A stretch of 59,075 nt of DNA from Salinibacterium xinjiangense (GTDB lineage Bacteria; Actinomycetota; Actinomycetes; Actinomycetales; Microbacteriaceae), in assembly GCF_014645015.1 (NCBI RefSeq), contig NZ_BMLC01000003.1:1-59075 (forward strand). Direction: 5' to 3'. This document shows, piece by piece, positions 28,663-37,928 of this stretch. The position numbers and the translations under genes are program-made. The notes below the pieces were generated by a model. The model was not told the origin of the DNA and ran no database searches. It saw only the letters and a program-made list of their open reading frames with translations. Numbering within the stretch: the first letter of the stretch is position 1; every line of letters begins with the position of its first letter.

Positions 28663-29694
28663 GTGGACAGTGCAGCGTTGAACATCGATACAGGTCACCC
28701 CGATGCCGCCGGGACGGCTATGCCGCACGACGAGTTCTACGCGAGGACCCGTGAGATCCTGCGCATGATCGAGACCGTCATCGACGGCAAGCGCGACGCC
28801 GTCGAGATGGCTCTCACGGTGCTGCTGGCCGAAGGGCACCTGCTCATCGAAGACGTGCCGGGCGTCGGTAAGACGATGCTGGCCCGCACGCTGGCCCGCA
28901 CCATGGACTGCTCGGTCACGCGAATCCAGTTCACCCCGGACCTGCTGCCCGCCGACATCACCGGCGTCTCCGTCTACAACCAGGGCGACCGCGAGTTCGA
29001 GTTCAAGCCGGGGCCCATCTTCGCCAACATCGTCATCGGTGATGAGATCAACCGCGCGAGCCCGAAAACCCAGTCGGCCCTGCTCGAGAGCATGGAAGAG
29101 GGGCAGGTCACCGTCGACGGCCGCAGCTACTCGCTCGGCACGCCGTTCATCGTGATCGCGACCCAGAACCCGATCGAGATGGAGGGCACTTATCCGTTGC
29201 CCGAAGCCCAGCGCGACAGGTTCATGGCACGCATCTCGATGGGGTATCCGGATGCCGCGGCAGAGCTGGCCATGCTCAGGCAGCGTGCCACCTCGAGCCC
29301 CCTCGACGCGGTGCGGCCTGTGGTGGGCATATCCCAGCTCGCCGCCATGATCGCGACAGCACGCAGCGTCTTCGCGAGCCGGGCGGTGGAGCAGTACGCG
29401 GTCGCGATCGCCCAGGCCACCCGCGACGACAGGGAACTGAGGCTCGGCGCGAGCCCCCGCGCGACCCTTCAGCTGCTGCGCGCTGCCAAGGCGCGGGCGG
29501 CCCTCGACGGTCGCGAGTTCGTACTCCCGGACGACATCGACGCTCTGGCCATCCCCGTATTCGGTCACCGGCTGATCGCCGCCCGTCGCTCAGGCGGGGG
29601 CTCCACCGGCTTCGGTGGAGGCACCATCTCCGATGTCATCTCCGCCATAGTCGCGGCCACTCCGGTACCGATCAGTGCGGCCGGCCCGGCCTGA
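28663..29694 (+). CDS. MoxR family AAA+ ATPase
   Basis: A 343-residue AAA+ ATPase. Walker A is GVGKTM near 67-72, Walker B IGDEINRA, sensor 1 ATQNPIEMEGTYPLPEAQRDRFM, followed by the lid domain. MoxR proteins act as chaperones or activators for the DUF58 and transglutaminase partners encoded next. First gene of a three-gene operon, common in actinobacteria, probably acting on secreted or cell-envelope proteins. Confidence 0.92.
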   Translation: MDSAALNIDTGHPDAAGTAMPHDEFYARTREILRMIETVIDGKRDAVEMALTVLLAEGHLLIEDVPGVGKTMLARTLARTMDCSVTRIQFTPDLLPADITGVSVYNQGDREFEFKPGPIFANIVIGDEINRASPKTQSALLESMEEGQVTVDGRSYSLGTPFIVIATQNPIEMEGTYPLPEAQRDRFMARISMGYPDAAAELAMLRQRATSSPLDAVRPVVGISQLAAMIATARSVFASRAVEQYAVAIAQATRDDRELRLGASPRATLQLLRAAKARAALDGREFVLPDDIDALAIPVFGHRLIAARRSGGGSTGFGGGTISDVISAIVAATPVPISAAGPA

Positions 29695-29710
29695 CGGCGG
29701 GGATCCGATC

Positions 29711-31075
29711 GTGCGTCGAGCAGGCAGGCGGGACGGGGTCGGGCGCCCGAGTGGTGTGCGGCCGACACGGCGCGGGGTGGTGATGCTCGTGGCATCCGCG
29801 ATCGCATTCATCGCCGCGTACGCACTGGGATTTCGCCAGTTGCTCTATGTCGCGGTGGCGCTCGCCGCACTGCCCCTGATCGCGCTCGCCATGGTGCGGA
29901 TGCACAGGCCGACGCTCTCGGTGACGAGGAGCTTCTCGCCGCACGTCGTCGAGGCCGGGAGCGCTGCGACGGTCTCCCTCCTCGTGCACAACCTCGGCGC
30001 CTCGCGAACCATGCGCGCGACCTGCTGGGACGAGGTTCCGTGGGTCGAGAGCGGAACGAGCGCTCTCGAGTTGCCGGTGACGCAGCCGCGCAGCCCCCGG
30101 TTCAGCCGGCGCTCGAGCACTGCCCGGCTCGTTTACGACCTGCGCCCACCCCGGCGGGGGATCTTCCCGATTGGTCCGTTCGTCGTCCAGCTCGATGACG
30201 CCTTCGGTTTCGCGACGATGACGTACCGGGTCGGCGTCACGCAGGATGTGATCGTGACGCCCGAGGTCGTCGTGCTCGCAGAAACCGGACTGTCGGTGTC
30301 GGCCGGTGATGGGGAGTCACGGCTCGTGCAGCGCCGGTCGTCCGGGGATGACGACGATTCGATGACGAGGGAATACCGAACCGGTGATGCGATGCGTCGG
30401 GTGCACTGGCGCGCGTCTGCCCGGCACGGCGACCTGATGGTGAGACAGGAGGAGCAGCGATCCTTCCCGGCGGCTCGCCTGATCCTCGACACCCGCGGCA
30501 TCGGCTACGAAGACCTGTCGGGGGATGAGCGCACAGGGGAGTTCGACAGCGATTCCTTCGAATGGGCGGTGCGCATGCTCGCCTCCGTCGCCGTGCACCT
30601 GCGGCGGTTCGGATTTCTCGTGACGGTGGAGGAGTCCGGATCTCCCCAGCTCGAGATCGACATCTCTCGCCGACACCACAGGCTCGATGAGGAATTCCTC
30701 GCCGAGCTCGCCGAACTCCGACTCACTCTCTCATCGGACAGTGCTCCCAATCTCTCCGGCTCGATGGAGAAAGGCCGGGGCAGCAATGGTCCGATCGTCG
30801 CCATCGTGGGCGCCCCGGACGGACAGACCCTTGAGTGGATGATCAGCCAGCGTCGACCCGGCGACGTCGCTGTGGCGTTCCTCGTGCAGGCCGTGTCAGC
30901 GATCGACTCCGACGGCCGAAGCCCCGGCGTGCGCGAGTCGTCTTCGCTAGCCGCAACCACCACGCGACTGGTGAACGCTGGCTGGCTGGTCATTCCGGTC
31001 CGTTCAGACGATGATCACGCTGCGGTGTGGGAAGCCGTCGTGTTCGAGACGGGTCGCTCACGTGTCACCGACTAG
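29711..31075 (+). CDS. DUF58 family membrane-anchored protein
   Basis: About 454 residues. An Arg-rich start is followed by two adjacent membrane helices (about 20-60), then a beta-rich region and the DUF58 core with GDAMRRVHWRASARHGDLMVRQEE and a vWA-like C-terminus. Partner of the MoxR ATPase upstream. The GTG at 29711 follows GGCGGGGATCC; an in-frame GTG at 29675 inside moxR is possible. Overlaps the next gene by 14 bp. Confidence 0.85.
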   Translation: MRRAGRRDGVGRPSGVRPTRRGVVMLVASAIAFIAAYALGFRQLLYVAVALAALPLIALAMVRMHRPTLSVTRSFSPHVVEAGSAATVSLLVHNLGASRTMRATCWDEVPWVESGTSALELPVTQPRSPRFSRRSSTARLVYDLRPPRRGIFPIGPFVVQLDDAFGFATMTYRVGVTQDVIVTPEVVVLAETGLSVSAGDGESRLVQRRSSGDDDDSMTREYRTGDAMRRVHWRASARHGDLMVRQEEQRSFPAARLILDTRGIGYEDLSGDERTGEFDSDSFEWAVRMLASVAVHLRRFGFLVTVEESGSPQLEIDISRRHHRLDEEFLAELAELRLTLSSDSAPNLSGSMEKGRGSNGPIVAIVGAPDGQTLEWMISQRRPGDVAVAFLVQAVSAIDSDGRSPGVRESSSLAATTTRLVNAGWLVIPVRSDDDHAAVWEAVVFETGRSRVTD

Positions 31076-33296
31076 CGTCGCCGTCCGGCCGAAGGTGACG
31101 CCGAAGCTGGACGTGGCATCCAACTGGCTGCTGAGTGCTCTTATGCTGGTCGGCCTGGGAGCCGCGGCTGCGGGCCTCAGCTCGATCATCTCCGATGCCG
31201 TGTGGTGGTTCGTGATCATGACGGTGGCGCTGCTCGTGTTCGCGGCCGGTGCAACCGTGCGATCGTTCGCGAGGCGCCGGATCTGGCCGAGCGTGGCGAC
31301 GGCCGTCACCGCATTCGGGGTCATCACGCTCATGTTCGCGCCCTCCGAGTCCCTCCTCGCCCTGATCCCCACCCCGGGCACATTTGAGAGGTTCGGGGAA
31401 TTGCAGGCGCTGGGGGCGGCATCCATCTCGAGGCAGGCGATTCCTGCGAACGCCGATGAGGGAATCCTGTTCCTGCTCTGTGTCGGAGTGGCACTGATCG
31501 CCGTCGCCATGGACACGCTCGCGTTCACCCTGCGGGTGCCGGCGACCGCCGGTGTGCCGATGCTGGTGCTGCTGCTCGTGCCGAGTTTCGTGCGTTCAGA
31601 ACTCGACAACGGTTTCTCGTTCGTGCTCACCGCAGCAGCCTGGATCGCGATCCTTCTTGTGGGCTCACGGCGACCGGGTCGGCGGATGGCGGCGGGCATC
31701 GCTGTGGCCGCGGTCACCGCCGGACTCGTGCTTCCACTCGCGCTTCCGCCCCTCGAGTCGAGCCAGGCAGGCGGGGAGAGCCCAGCCGGCTTCTCCACCG
31801 GCATCAACCCGATCATCACTCTCGGCGACGACCTCAGGCGCGGCACGCCGTCTCTTGCCCTGCGATACACCTCGAACGAGGCCGAGGGCCAGTACCTCAG
31901 GCTGACCGCCCTCACTGACTTCAGCGGTCGCTCATGGGGAGACGGCGATCCCGAGATCTCGCCCGAGAACAGCGTGGACGCCATCGGCGCCGCTCCTGGG
32001 CTGGGGCCCGACGTGCCCGTGATCGCGGTCACGACAGACATCAGTGTGTCGAACATCCTGAGCCGCTGGCTGCCTGCGCCGTATGCGCCCACCAGCGTCA
32101 CGGGGCTCGTCGGCGTGTGGGCCTGGGATCCGGACGCGTTGACCATCCGCACCGAACTGTCGAGCGCTCGCGGGCAGCAGTACACGGTCGAGAGCCAGCG
32201 GATCGCGCCATCCATTGACCAGCTCATGGCAGCCGGCACCACCGTGGAGTCCGGATTCGAGCGGTATGTGCAGGTGCCGGAAGACCTGCCTGCCGTCGTC
32301 GGTAGCACCGCGCTGGAGGTCACCGCCGCCGCCACCAGCAATTACGAGAAAGCAGTGGCCCTGCAGGACTACTTTCGCGGCGGCGAGTTCACGTACTCCG
32401 AGGATGCACCGGTCGACAACGGTTACGACGGCTCGGGGGCGAGTGTGCTCGATGCCTTCCTCGCGGCGAAGGCCGGGTATTGCGTGCATTTCTCGTCGGC
32501 CATGGCATCGATGGCGCGCACCCTGGGAATGCCAGCCCGCATCGCCGTCGGGTTCACTCCGGGGCAGGGCACGCTGCAGGATGACGGCACCACGGAATAC
32601 ACGGTGACCACTTTCAACCTGCATGCCTGGCCCGAACTGTATTTCGCGAATATCGGCTGGGTGCGCTTCGAACCGACTCCCGGTCGCGGCACGGTGCCGG
32701 AGTTCGCACCGCTCGCCGTCGATGACCCCGCGACCCCGGGTGTCGACGAGTCCGTGCCGGCTGTCGTACCCACGAACGCCGCGACTGCTGCGCCCGATCT
32801 GCCTGCCGAAAAAACGCCGGTCGACCCCGATCTGCAGGCGGCGGGCTTTGGATCGTCGACAGGAGCCGTCCCGTGGTGGATCGTCGCGGTGGCTGCCCTG
32901 GCCGCGGTGCTGCTCGTGCCCGCGGTCGCCCGCTCGGTGCAGCGCACGCGGCGACTCGCGCGGGTCGCTGCCGGGTCGGCCGAGACCGCGTGGGATGAAC
33001 TCCGTGACACCGCTGACGATCTCGGTCTCAAAACGGATCGCGGGCTGACTCCACGTCAGTTGCGTGACGATCTCCGGCAGCACCTCTCGCCCTCCGGGGT
33101 CGACGCGCTGGATCGGCTGCGCGCCGCGGTCGAGTCCGAGGCTTTTGCTGAGCACGCTGGCGCTCCGGATGCGGCCGACGTGCGGACGGTCATCCGGTCG
33201 CTCCGGCGCTCGGCCGGGGTGTGGTCGGCCATGCTCGCGACGTTCGTGCCACGATCGCTCGCGTCGCGCTGGCGGCCGGAGCTCGTGCGCGCGTAG
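31062..33296 (+). CDS. TgpA-like transglutaminase membrane protein
   Basis: A 744-residue protein with about six N-terminal membrane helices (to about 245), an extracytoplasmic domain, and a transglutaminase-like core with C474 in GYCVHFSSAMASMAR and H521 in NLHAWPELYF followed by GWVRFEPTPG. Another membrane helix (about 605-625) leads to a cytoplasmic C-terminal domain. It could crosslink or cleave envelope proteins, with MoxR and DUF58 as partners. The substrate is unknown. Confidence 0.88.
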   Translation: MSPTSVAVRPKVTPKLDVASNWLLSALMLVGLGAAAAGLSSIISDAVWWFVIMTVALLVFAAGATVRSFARRRIWPSVATAVTAFGVITLMFAPSESLLALIPTPGTFERFGELQALGAASISRQAIPANADEGILFLLCVGVALIAVAMDTLAFTLRVPATAGVPMLVLLLVPSFVRSELDNGFSFVLTAAAWIAILLVGSRRPGRRMAAGIAVAAVTAGLVLPLALPPLESSQAGGESPAGFSTGINPIITLGDDLRRGTPSLALRYTSNEAEGQYLRLTALTDFSGRSWGDGDPEISPENSVDAIGAAPGLGPDVPVIAVTTDISVSNILSRWLPAPYAPTSVTGLVGVWAWDPDALTIRTELSSARGQQYTVESQRIAPSIDQLMAAGTTVESGFERYVQVPEDLPAVVGSTALEVTAAATSNYEKAVALQDYFRGGEFTYSEDAPVDNGYDGSGASVLDAFLAAKAGYCVHFSSAMASMARTLGMPARIAVGFTPGQGTLQDDGTTEYTVTTFNLHAWPELYFANIGWVRFEPTPGRGTVPEFAPLAVDDPATPGVDESVPAVVPTNAATAAPDLPAEKTPVDPDLQAAGFGSSTGAVPWWIVAVAALAAVLLVPAVARSVQRTRRLARVAAGSAETAWDELRDTADDLGLKTDRGLTPRQLRDDLRQHLSPSGVDALDRLRAAVESEAFAEHAGAPDAADVRTVIRSLRRSAGVWSAMLATFVPRSLASRWRPELVRA

Positions 33297-33353
33297 CGAC
33301 GAGCAGCTAGCGTCGAGCGCCGCGCAGCCAGGGACGGCGGTGTCGGCTCGGGC

Positions 33354-33377
33354 GGGAAAGCTATCCTTAACTTTCCC
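33354..33377. promoter_or_regulatory. inverted repeat over the fbiC promoter
   Basis: GGGAAAG (33354-33360) and CTTTCCC (33371-33377) form a perfect 7-bp inverted repeat. Between them TATCCT (33362-33367) is a plausible -10 for fbiC, which starts at 33398 after AGCAGGGC. The arrangement would suit a repressor site. Confidence 0.45.
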
Positions 33378-33397
33378 CTCCCGATCGAAAGCAGGGC

Positions 33398-35737
33398 GTG
33401 ACGATTTCTGGGACAACTGTGCAGGCTGGCGTGCTCAGCGCCCTTGAGCGCGCTGCGAGTGGTGAATCGGTGTCGGTGCACGATGCCGAGCTGCTTCTGC
33501 AGGTCCGCGGCGACGACCTGGAACGGCTGTTCGACGTCGCCAGCCGACTTCGCGACGAGGGACTGGAGCGACTCGGCCGACCCGGCGTCATCACGTTCTC
33601 GAAGAAGGTGTTCCTGCCGATCACGAACCTCTGTCGAGACCGCTGCCACTACTGCATCTTCGTCGACACCCCCGGCAAGCTCGCGAAGAAGGGCAAGTCG
33701 CTCTATATGTCGCCTGAGCAGATCGTCGCGGTGGCCCGGCAGGGCGCGGCGATGGGCTGCAAGGAGGCGCTGTTCACCCTCGGAGACCGGCCGGAAGAGC
33801 GCTGGGACGATGCCAGGGCGTGGCTCGACGAGCACGGCTATACCTCGACGCTGCACTACGTGCAGGAGATGGCGGCGCTGGTGCTGAAAGAGACCGGACT
33901 GCTTCCGCACATGAATCCAGGCGTAATGAGCCACGACGAGATGCTCGCGCTCAGGCCATTCGCCCCGTCGATGGGCATGATGCTCGAGACCACATCCGAC
34001 CGGCTCTGGTCGGAGCCCGGGCAGGTGCACTTCGGCTCGCCGGACAAAGATCCGCGAGTCAGGCTGAAGGTGCTGGAGGATGCCGGTCTCGCTCATATCC
34101 CGTTGACCACGGGAATCCTGGTCGGCATCGGCGAGACGGTGCGTGACCGGGCGGAGTCCCTCGTTGCGATGCGCGAATCGCATGCGAGGCACGGTCACCT
34201 CCAGGAGATCATCGTGCAGAACTTCCGGGCCAAGCCCGCGACGGCTGCGCAGAATGACGTGGATCTCGACGCCATCGAGTACGCCGTCACCGTTGCTGTC
34301 GCGCGACTGGTGATGGGCGCAGATGCGCGCATCCAGACTCCACCCAACCTTTCGGATGACGCGGCGCTGGCGATGCTCGTGCGTGCTGGGATCGACGACT
34401 GGGGCGGGGTCAGCCCGCTCACGGCAGATCACGTCAACCCGGAGCGACCGTGGCCGAACCTGGATCGGCTCGCCGAGATGACCCGGTCGACGGGCTTCGA
34501 ACTGCGCGAGCGACTGACCGTGCACGCCGGATACATCCGGGACTCGGCGACCTGGATCGATGCCGCGGTCATGCCCCAGGTGACGGCGCTGCTCGACCCT
34601 GTGACCCTCCTTGCCAACGAGGATGCGCGAGCGGCCGGCAGCAACCCGGCGGCTCCCACGTTCATCAGGCTCTCGACGAAAACTGCCGCAGCAACCGGAT
34701 TGCGCGAGTTGATCGCGCGGGCCGAGCAGTCGCCGGCAAGCCTCGCCGACGAGGACTACGCCGCGCTCCTCGGGGCGACGGGAGACGATCTCGACGCCCT
34801 GGCAACCCTCGCGAGTGACGTACGGCGCTATACGGTGGGCGAAGCCGTCAGCATCGTCGCCAACCGCAACCTCGACTCCACGACTCTCGGCCGAGGGATA
34901 ACGCTCGACGATGTCGCATCGATTGCGGACGATGCCTGGGAGCTCGGTGCCACCGAGTTGTGCATACAGGGGACGGTTTCGGGCGACCTGCCGTCGGGCA
35001 GCTACTTCGATCTCGCGGCTCGGGTGCGGGCGGCCCAGCCAGGGCTGCACCTGCATGCGTTCCGACCGGCCGACCTGGTTGACGGCATCCTGCGCACCGG
35101 GCTGACCGATGTGCAGTTCCTGACGCAGCTGCGGGCTGCGGGAGTCGACACCATACCCGGCACCGGTATCAAGCTGCTCGACGAGCGTCGGCGGCGCGCG
35201 GTCGCTCCCGACGATCTTCCTGTCGACCGGTGGATCGAGATCGTGCGAGCCGCACACGGCGTCGGCCTCAGGTCGACGGCCGTGATGGTCTACGGATTGG
35301 GGGAGTCGGCCGCAGACCGGGTCGCTCACCTGCGGGCGCTGCGGGTGATCCAGGACGACACGGGAGGATTCACCGAACTCGTGCCCATGCCTGCCATCGG
35401 TCACCGGATGCCTCCACACGAGCACCGCGCGGTGCACGCCGTGATCCGGCTCATGCTGCAGGGCAGCATCGATCACCTCCAGGTGCCGTGGACGCGGCTC
35501 GACCCGGAGCTGCTCATACCCCTGCTCCAGGGTGGAGCCGACGACCTCGGTGGCATCCTGCTCGACGGCCGGGTGTTGCCGCAGCACGGTGCCGAGTTCG
35601 GTCGCGAGTTGGGCATCGCGCGCGCCAGGACGCTCACGCAGGCGATCTCCCGGCCCCTCAGGCAGCGCACCACGACCTATGGCGAGCCGCCAGAGGAGCG
35701 AAAGCAGGCCCTCGAGCGGAAGCCGATCCCCGAGTGA
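33398..35737 (+). CDS. fbiC: FbiC-like FO synthase with a cluster-less CofH half
   Basis: A 779-residue homologue of the CofG-CofH fusion that makes the deazaflavin FO from tyrosine and a flavin precursor. The CofG half (about 1-400) is complete: C79-x3-C83-x2-C86 binds the radical-SAM iron-sulfur cluster, and KEALFTLGDRPEERW, GVMSHDEMLAL, MGMMLETTS, VIVQNFRAKP and DDWGGVSPLTADHVNPERPW follow. The CofH half (about 440-779) aligns well (VANRN at 487-491, GATELCIQG, HLHAFRP, WIEIVRAAH, GGFTELVPMP, RQRTTTY). However, the segment that should carry CX3CX2C is replaced by about 15 residues, and C522 is its only cysteine. The SPLYLAGAARPGPS-type segment is also missing. It is about 75 residues shorter than mycobacterial FbiC. 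The frame is open throughout. Overlaps the next gene (GTGA). Confidence 0.85.
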   Translation: MTISGTTVQAGVLSALERAASGESVSVHDAELLLQVRGDDLERLFDVASRLRDEGLERLGRPGVITFSKKVFLPITNLCRDRCHYCIFVDTPGKLAKKGKSLYMSPEQIVAVARQGAAMGCKEALFTLGDRPEERWDDARAWLDEHGYTSTLHYVQEMAALVLKETGLLPHMNPGVMSHDEMLALRPFAPSMGMMLETTSDRLWSEPGQVHFGSPDKDPRVRLKVLEDAGLAHIPLTTGILVGIGETVRDRAESLVAMRESHARHGHLQEIIVQNFRAKPATAAQNDVDLDAIEYAVTVAVARLVMGADARIQTPPNLSDDAALAMLVRAGIDDWGGVSPLTADHVNPERPWPNLDRLAEMTRSTGFELRERLTVHAGYIRDSATWIDAAVMPQVTALLDPVTLLANEDARAAGSNPAAPTFIRLSTKTAAATGLRELIARAEQSPASLADEDYAALLGATGDDLDALATLASDVRRYTVGEAVSIVANRNLDSTTLGRGITLDDVASIADDAWELGATELCIQGTVSGDLPSGSYFDLAARVRAAQPGLHLHAFRPADLVDGILRTGLTDVQFLTQLRAAGVDTIPGTGIKLLDERRRRAVAPDDLPVDRWIEIVRAAHGVGLRSTAVMVYGLGESAADRVAHLRALRVIQDDTGGFTELVPMPAIGHRMPPHEHRAVHAVIRLMLQGSIDHLQVPWTRLDPELLIPLLQGGADDLGGILLDGRVLPQHGAEFGRELGIARARTLTQAISRPLRQRTTTYGEPPEERKQALERKPIPE

Positions 35738-36444
35738 GCGCGAAGCCCACGCTCGTGCTCGTGCCGGGGCTGAGTGGCCGATCTACCTGGGACTTTCCGT
35801 TCATCGCGCCCATGCTCTGCCGCCGGTTCGAGGTGACCGAGGTGGACTTCGATGCCGCCGCTCCCGACCTGGACTCGCTGCTGGCGATTGTCGATGCCGC
35901 TGTCGCCCGATGCGCCACGCCGCCGGTGCTCCTCGGGTATTCGCTTGGCGCAACGGTGGCCGCTCGGGTGAGTCGCCCGCTCGCGTCGCTGGTGCTGGTG
36001 GCCGGATGGTGGCGTCCCTCGCCGAAGCTCGTCGCGTTCGCGAACAGTTGGATGACCCTGCGCGCGGAGGAGTCGACCGCCCTCGACGAGGTTTCGGCGC
36101 TCGCGCTGTACAGCGCCGAGGGCTGGGACGCGGCACGGGCCCTTCCTGCCGACTCCGTCACAGACGCCCTGGTCGCGCTCGCCGCAGGGGTGGACGTGTC
36201 CGAGGTCGACCTCTCGGCGACCGCGCCGACACTCGTGATCGGTGGTTCCCACGATGAGGTCGCGACCACTCGAGAGACGCAGCTGCTGTTCGGCGCGATC
36301 CGGGATGCCCGCTATGCGGAGTTGCGCAGCGGCCATGCCGTCACGCACGAGCGCCCGGCCGAGCTTCTCGAACTCGTGACGTCCTTCGCCGCGCACCCTA
36401 CGGAGTTTCCGGCCGGGTCGATCATCAGCGAGCAGTCGCCGTGA
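35734..36444 (+). CDS. alpha/beta hydrolase
   Basis: A 236-residue alpha/beta hydrolase. The oxyanion-hole region VLVPGLSGRSTWDF is near the N-terminus, the nucleophile elbow is GYSLGA (Ser near 68), the acid is the Asp of GGSHDEV and the His is in RSGHAVTHERP. The cap is small. GTG start coupled to the fbiC stop; its own stop is coupled to the monooxygenase start. An esterase that opens the ester or lactone made by the next enzyme would fit. Confidence 0.82.
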   Translation: MSAKPTLVLVPGLSGRSTWDFPFIAPMLCRRFEVTEVDFDAAAPDLDSLLAIVDAAVARCATPPVLLGYSLGATVAARVSRPLASLVLVAGWWRPSPKLVAFANSWMTLRAEESTALDEVSALALYSAEGWDAARALPADSVTDALVALAAGVDVSEVDLSATAPTLVIGGSHDEVATTRETQLLFGAIRDARYAELRSGHAVTHERPAELLELVTSFAAHPTEFPAGSIISEQSP

Positions 36445-37928
36445 GCCTCTTCGAACCGGACGTGGATGTCGCGATCATCGGTGCCGGGATCGCCGGGATC
36501 GGTCTCGGCATCCGGCTGCGCCGTCGTGGTGACCGGTCATTCGTCATCTTCGAGCGGGCCAGCCAGCCCGGCGGGACATGGCGCGACAACACGTATCCCG
36601 GGGTCGCATGCGACGTTCCCTCCCACCTTTATTCGTACTCGTTCATGCCGAACCCTGGCTGGTCGAGGTTCTTCGCACCGGGAGCCGAGATCCAGAGCTA
36701 TCTCCTCGCCAGCGCGGCCGAGGAAGGGCTCGACGAGCACATCCGGCTGGATACGGATGTCACGGGCGCACGGTGGGACGCCGGGCGCGACCTCTGGGAG
36801 CTCGAGTCGAGCGCCGGTACCGTCACCGCCAGGGTGCTCGTGCTTGCCGCTGGCCGGTTGAGCTCACCGCGGTATCCGTCAGTGCCGGGGATCGATGCCT
36901 TTCCGGGCCCGGCGTTTCACTCGGCGCGGTGGGACCACGACGTGGACCTGTCTGGCAAGAGGGTTGCGATCGTCGGCTCCGGGGCATCCTCGATCCAGAT
37001 CGTTCCCGAGGTGGCGAGGATCGCATCCCGGGTGAGCGTCCTGCAGCGCAGCGCCCCGTATGTCATCCCGAGGGCGAACCCCGAGTACACGGCGGCTGAG
37101 CGGTCCCTCCTCGAGCGCGACCCGGCCGAGCTCGCCCGGTTGCGGGCAGCCCTGTTCTGGCGGGCCGAAGAGGCCTACGCCCAGCGCGCCGCGGAGCCCC
37201 AGGCTCTGGATGCGGCTCGCACCAGGGCGCTCGACCACCTGCACGCGCAGGTTGCTGACACCTCTCTTCGAGAGAAGCTCACCCCGCACTACGAGATCGG
37301 CTGTAAGCGCGTACTGATCTCGAGCGACTACTACCCGGCGATGAGCCAGCCGAACGTGAGCCTCGAGGCGTCAGCGCTCGCTGCCATCGAGGGCAACACC
37401 CTCGTCATGGTGAACGGAACGCGACACGAAGCCGATGTCGTCATCTTCGCGACGGGATTCCATGCAGCAGAGCAGCCATACGCTGAGACGATCGTCGGTC
37501 GGGGTGGCGTCACGCTCTCTGAACACTGGGCGCACGGTATGACAGCGTTCGCCTCCACCGCTGTCAGTGGATTTCCGAACATGTTCGTGATCAATGGGCC
37601 CAACGCCGCTGTCGGCCACAACTCGGCGATCTACATGATCGAGGCGCAGATCGACTACATCCTCGGTGCCCTGCAGTACCAGCGCGCCGAGGGTGACCCG
37701 GTGCTGACGGTGACAGCGGAGGCTGAGCGCGAGTATGTCGACCTCGTCGATGGGCTGAGCGCATCCACGGTCTGGATGACGGGACGCTGCGACAGCTGGT
37801 ACCTCGACCCGCGCAGTGGCAGGCTCACCCTCATCTGGCCGGACTTCGCTTTCGCGTTCCGGGAGCGGAACGGTCGCTTCGATGAGCACGCTTACGAGGG
37901 CGTTTCACGCAAAATCCCTTCGGCTTAG
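36441..37928 (+). CDS. flavin monooxygenase, Baeyer-Villiger type
   Basis: A 495-residue FAD/NAD(P)H enzyme. First Rossmann motif GAGIAG is at 14-19, followed by GGTWRDNTYPGVACDVPSH. The type I Baeyer-Villiger fingerprint F-x-G-x3-H-x3-W is present at F154-W164 (ending WD), and the second Rossmann motif GSGASS begins at 179. It likely turns a ketone or aldehyde into an ester or lactone. Its coupling to an esterase-like gene suggests a two-step degradative route. The substrate is unknown. Confidence 0.88.
   Translation: MSLFEPDVDVAIIGAGIAGIGLGIRLRRRGDRSFVIFERASQPGGTWRDNTYPGVACDVPSHLYSYSFMPNPGWSRFFAPGAEIQSYLLASAAEEGLDEHIRLDTDVTGARWDAGRDLWELESSAGTVTARVLVLAAGRLSSPRYPSVPGIDAFPGPAFHSARWDHDVDLSGKRVAIVGSGASSIQIVPEVARIASRVSVLQRSAPYVIPRANPEYTAAERSLLERDPAELARLRAALFWRAEEAYAQRAAEPQALDAARTRALDHLHAQVADTSLREKLTPHYEIGCKRVLISSDYYPAMSQPNVSLEASALAAIEGNTLVMVNGTRHEADVVIFATGFHAAEQPYAETIVGRGGVTLSEHWAHGMTAFASTAVSGFPNMFVINGPNAAVGHNSAIYMIEAQIDYILGALQYQRAEGDPVLTVTAEAEREYVDLVDGLSASTVWMTGRCDSWYLDPRSGRLTLIWPDFAFAFRERNGRFDEHAYEGVSRKIPSA

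Noticed and set aside
33056-35587. An 843-codon open frame antisense to fbiC
   Set aside because: Arg/Gly/His-rich composition without motifs; mirror of the strongly biased fbiC codons.
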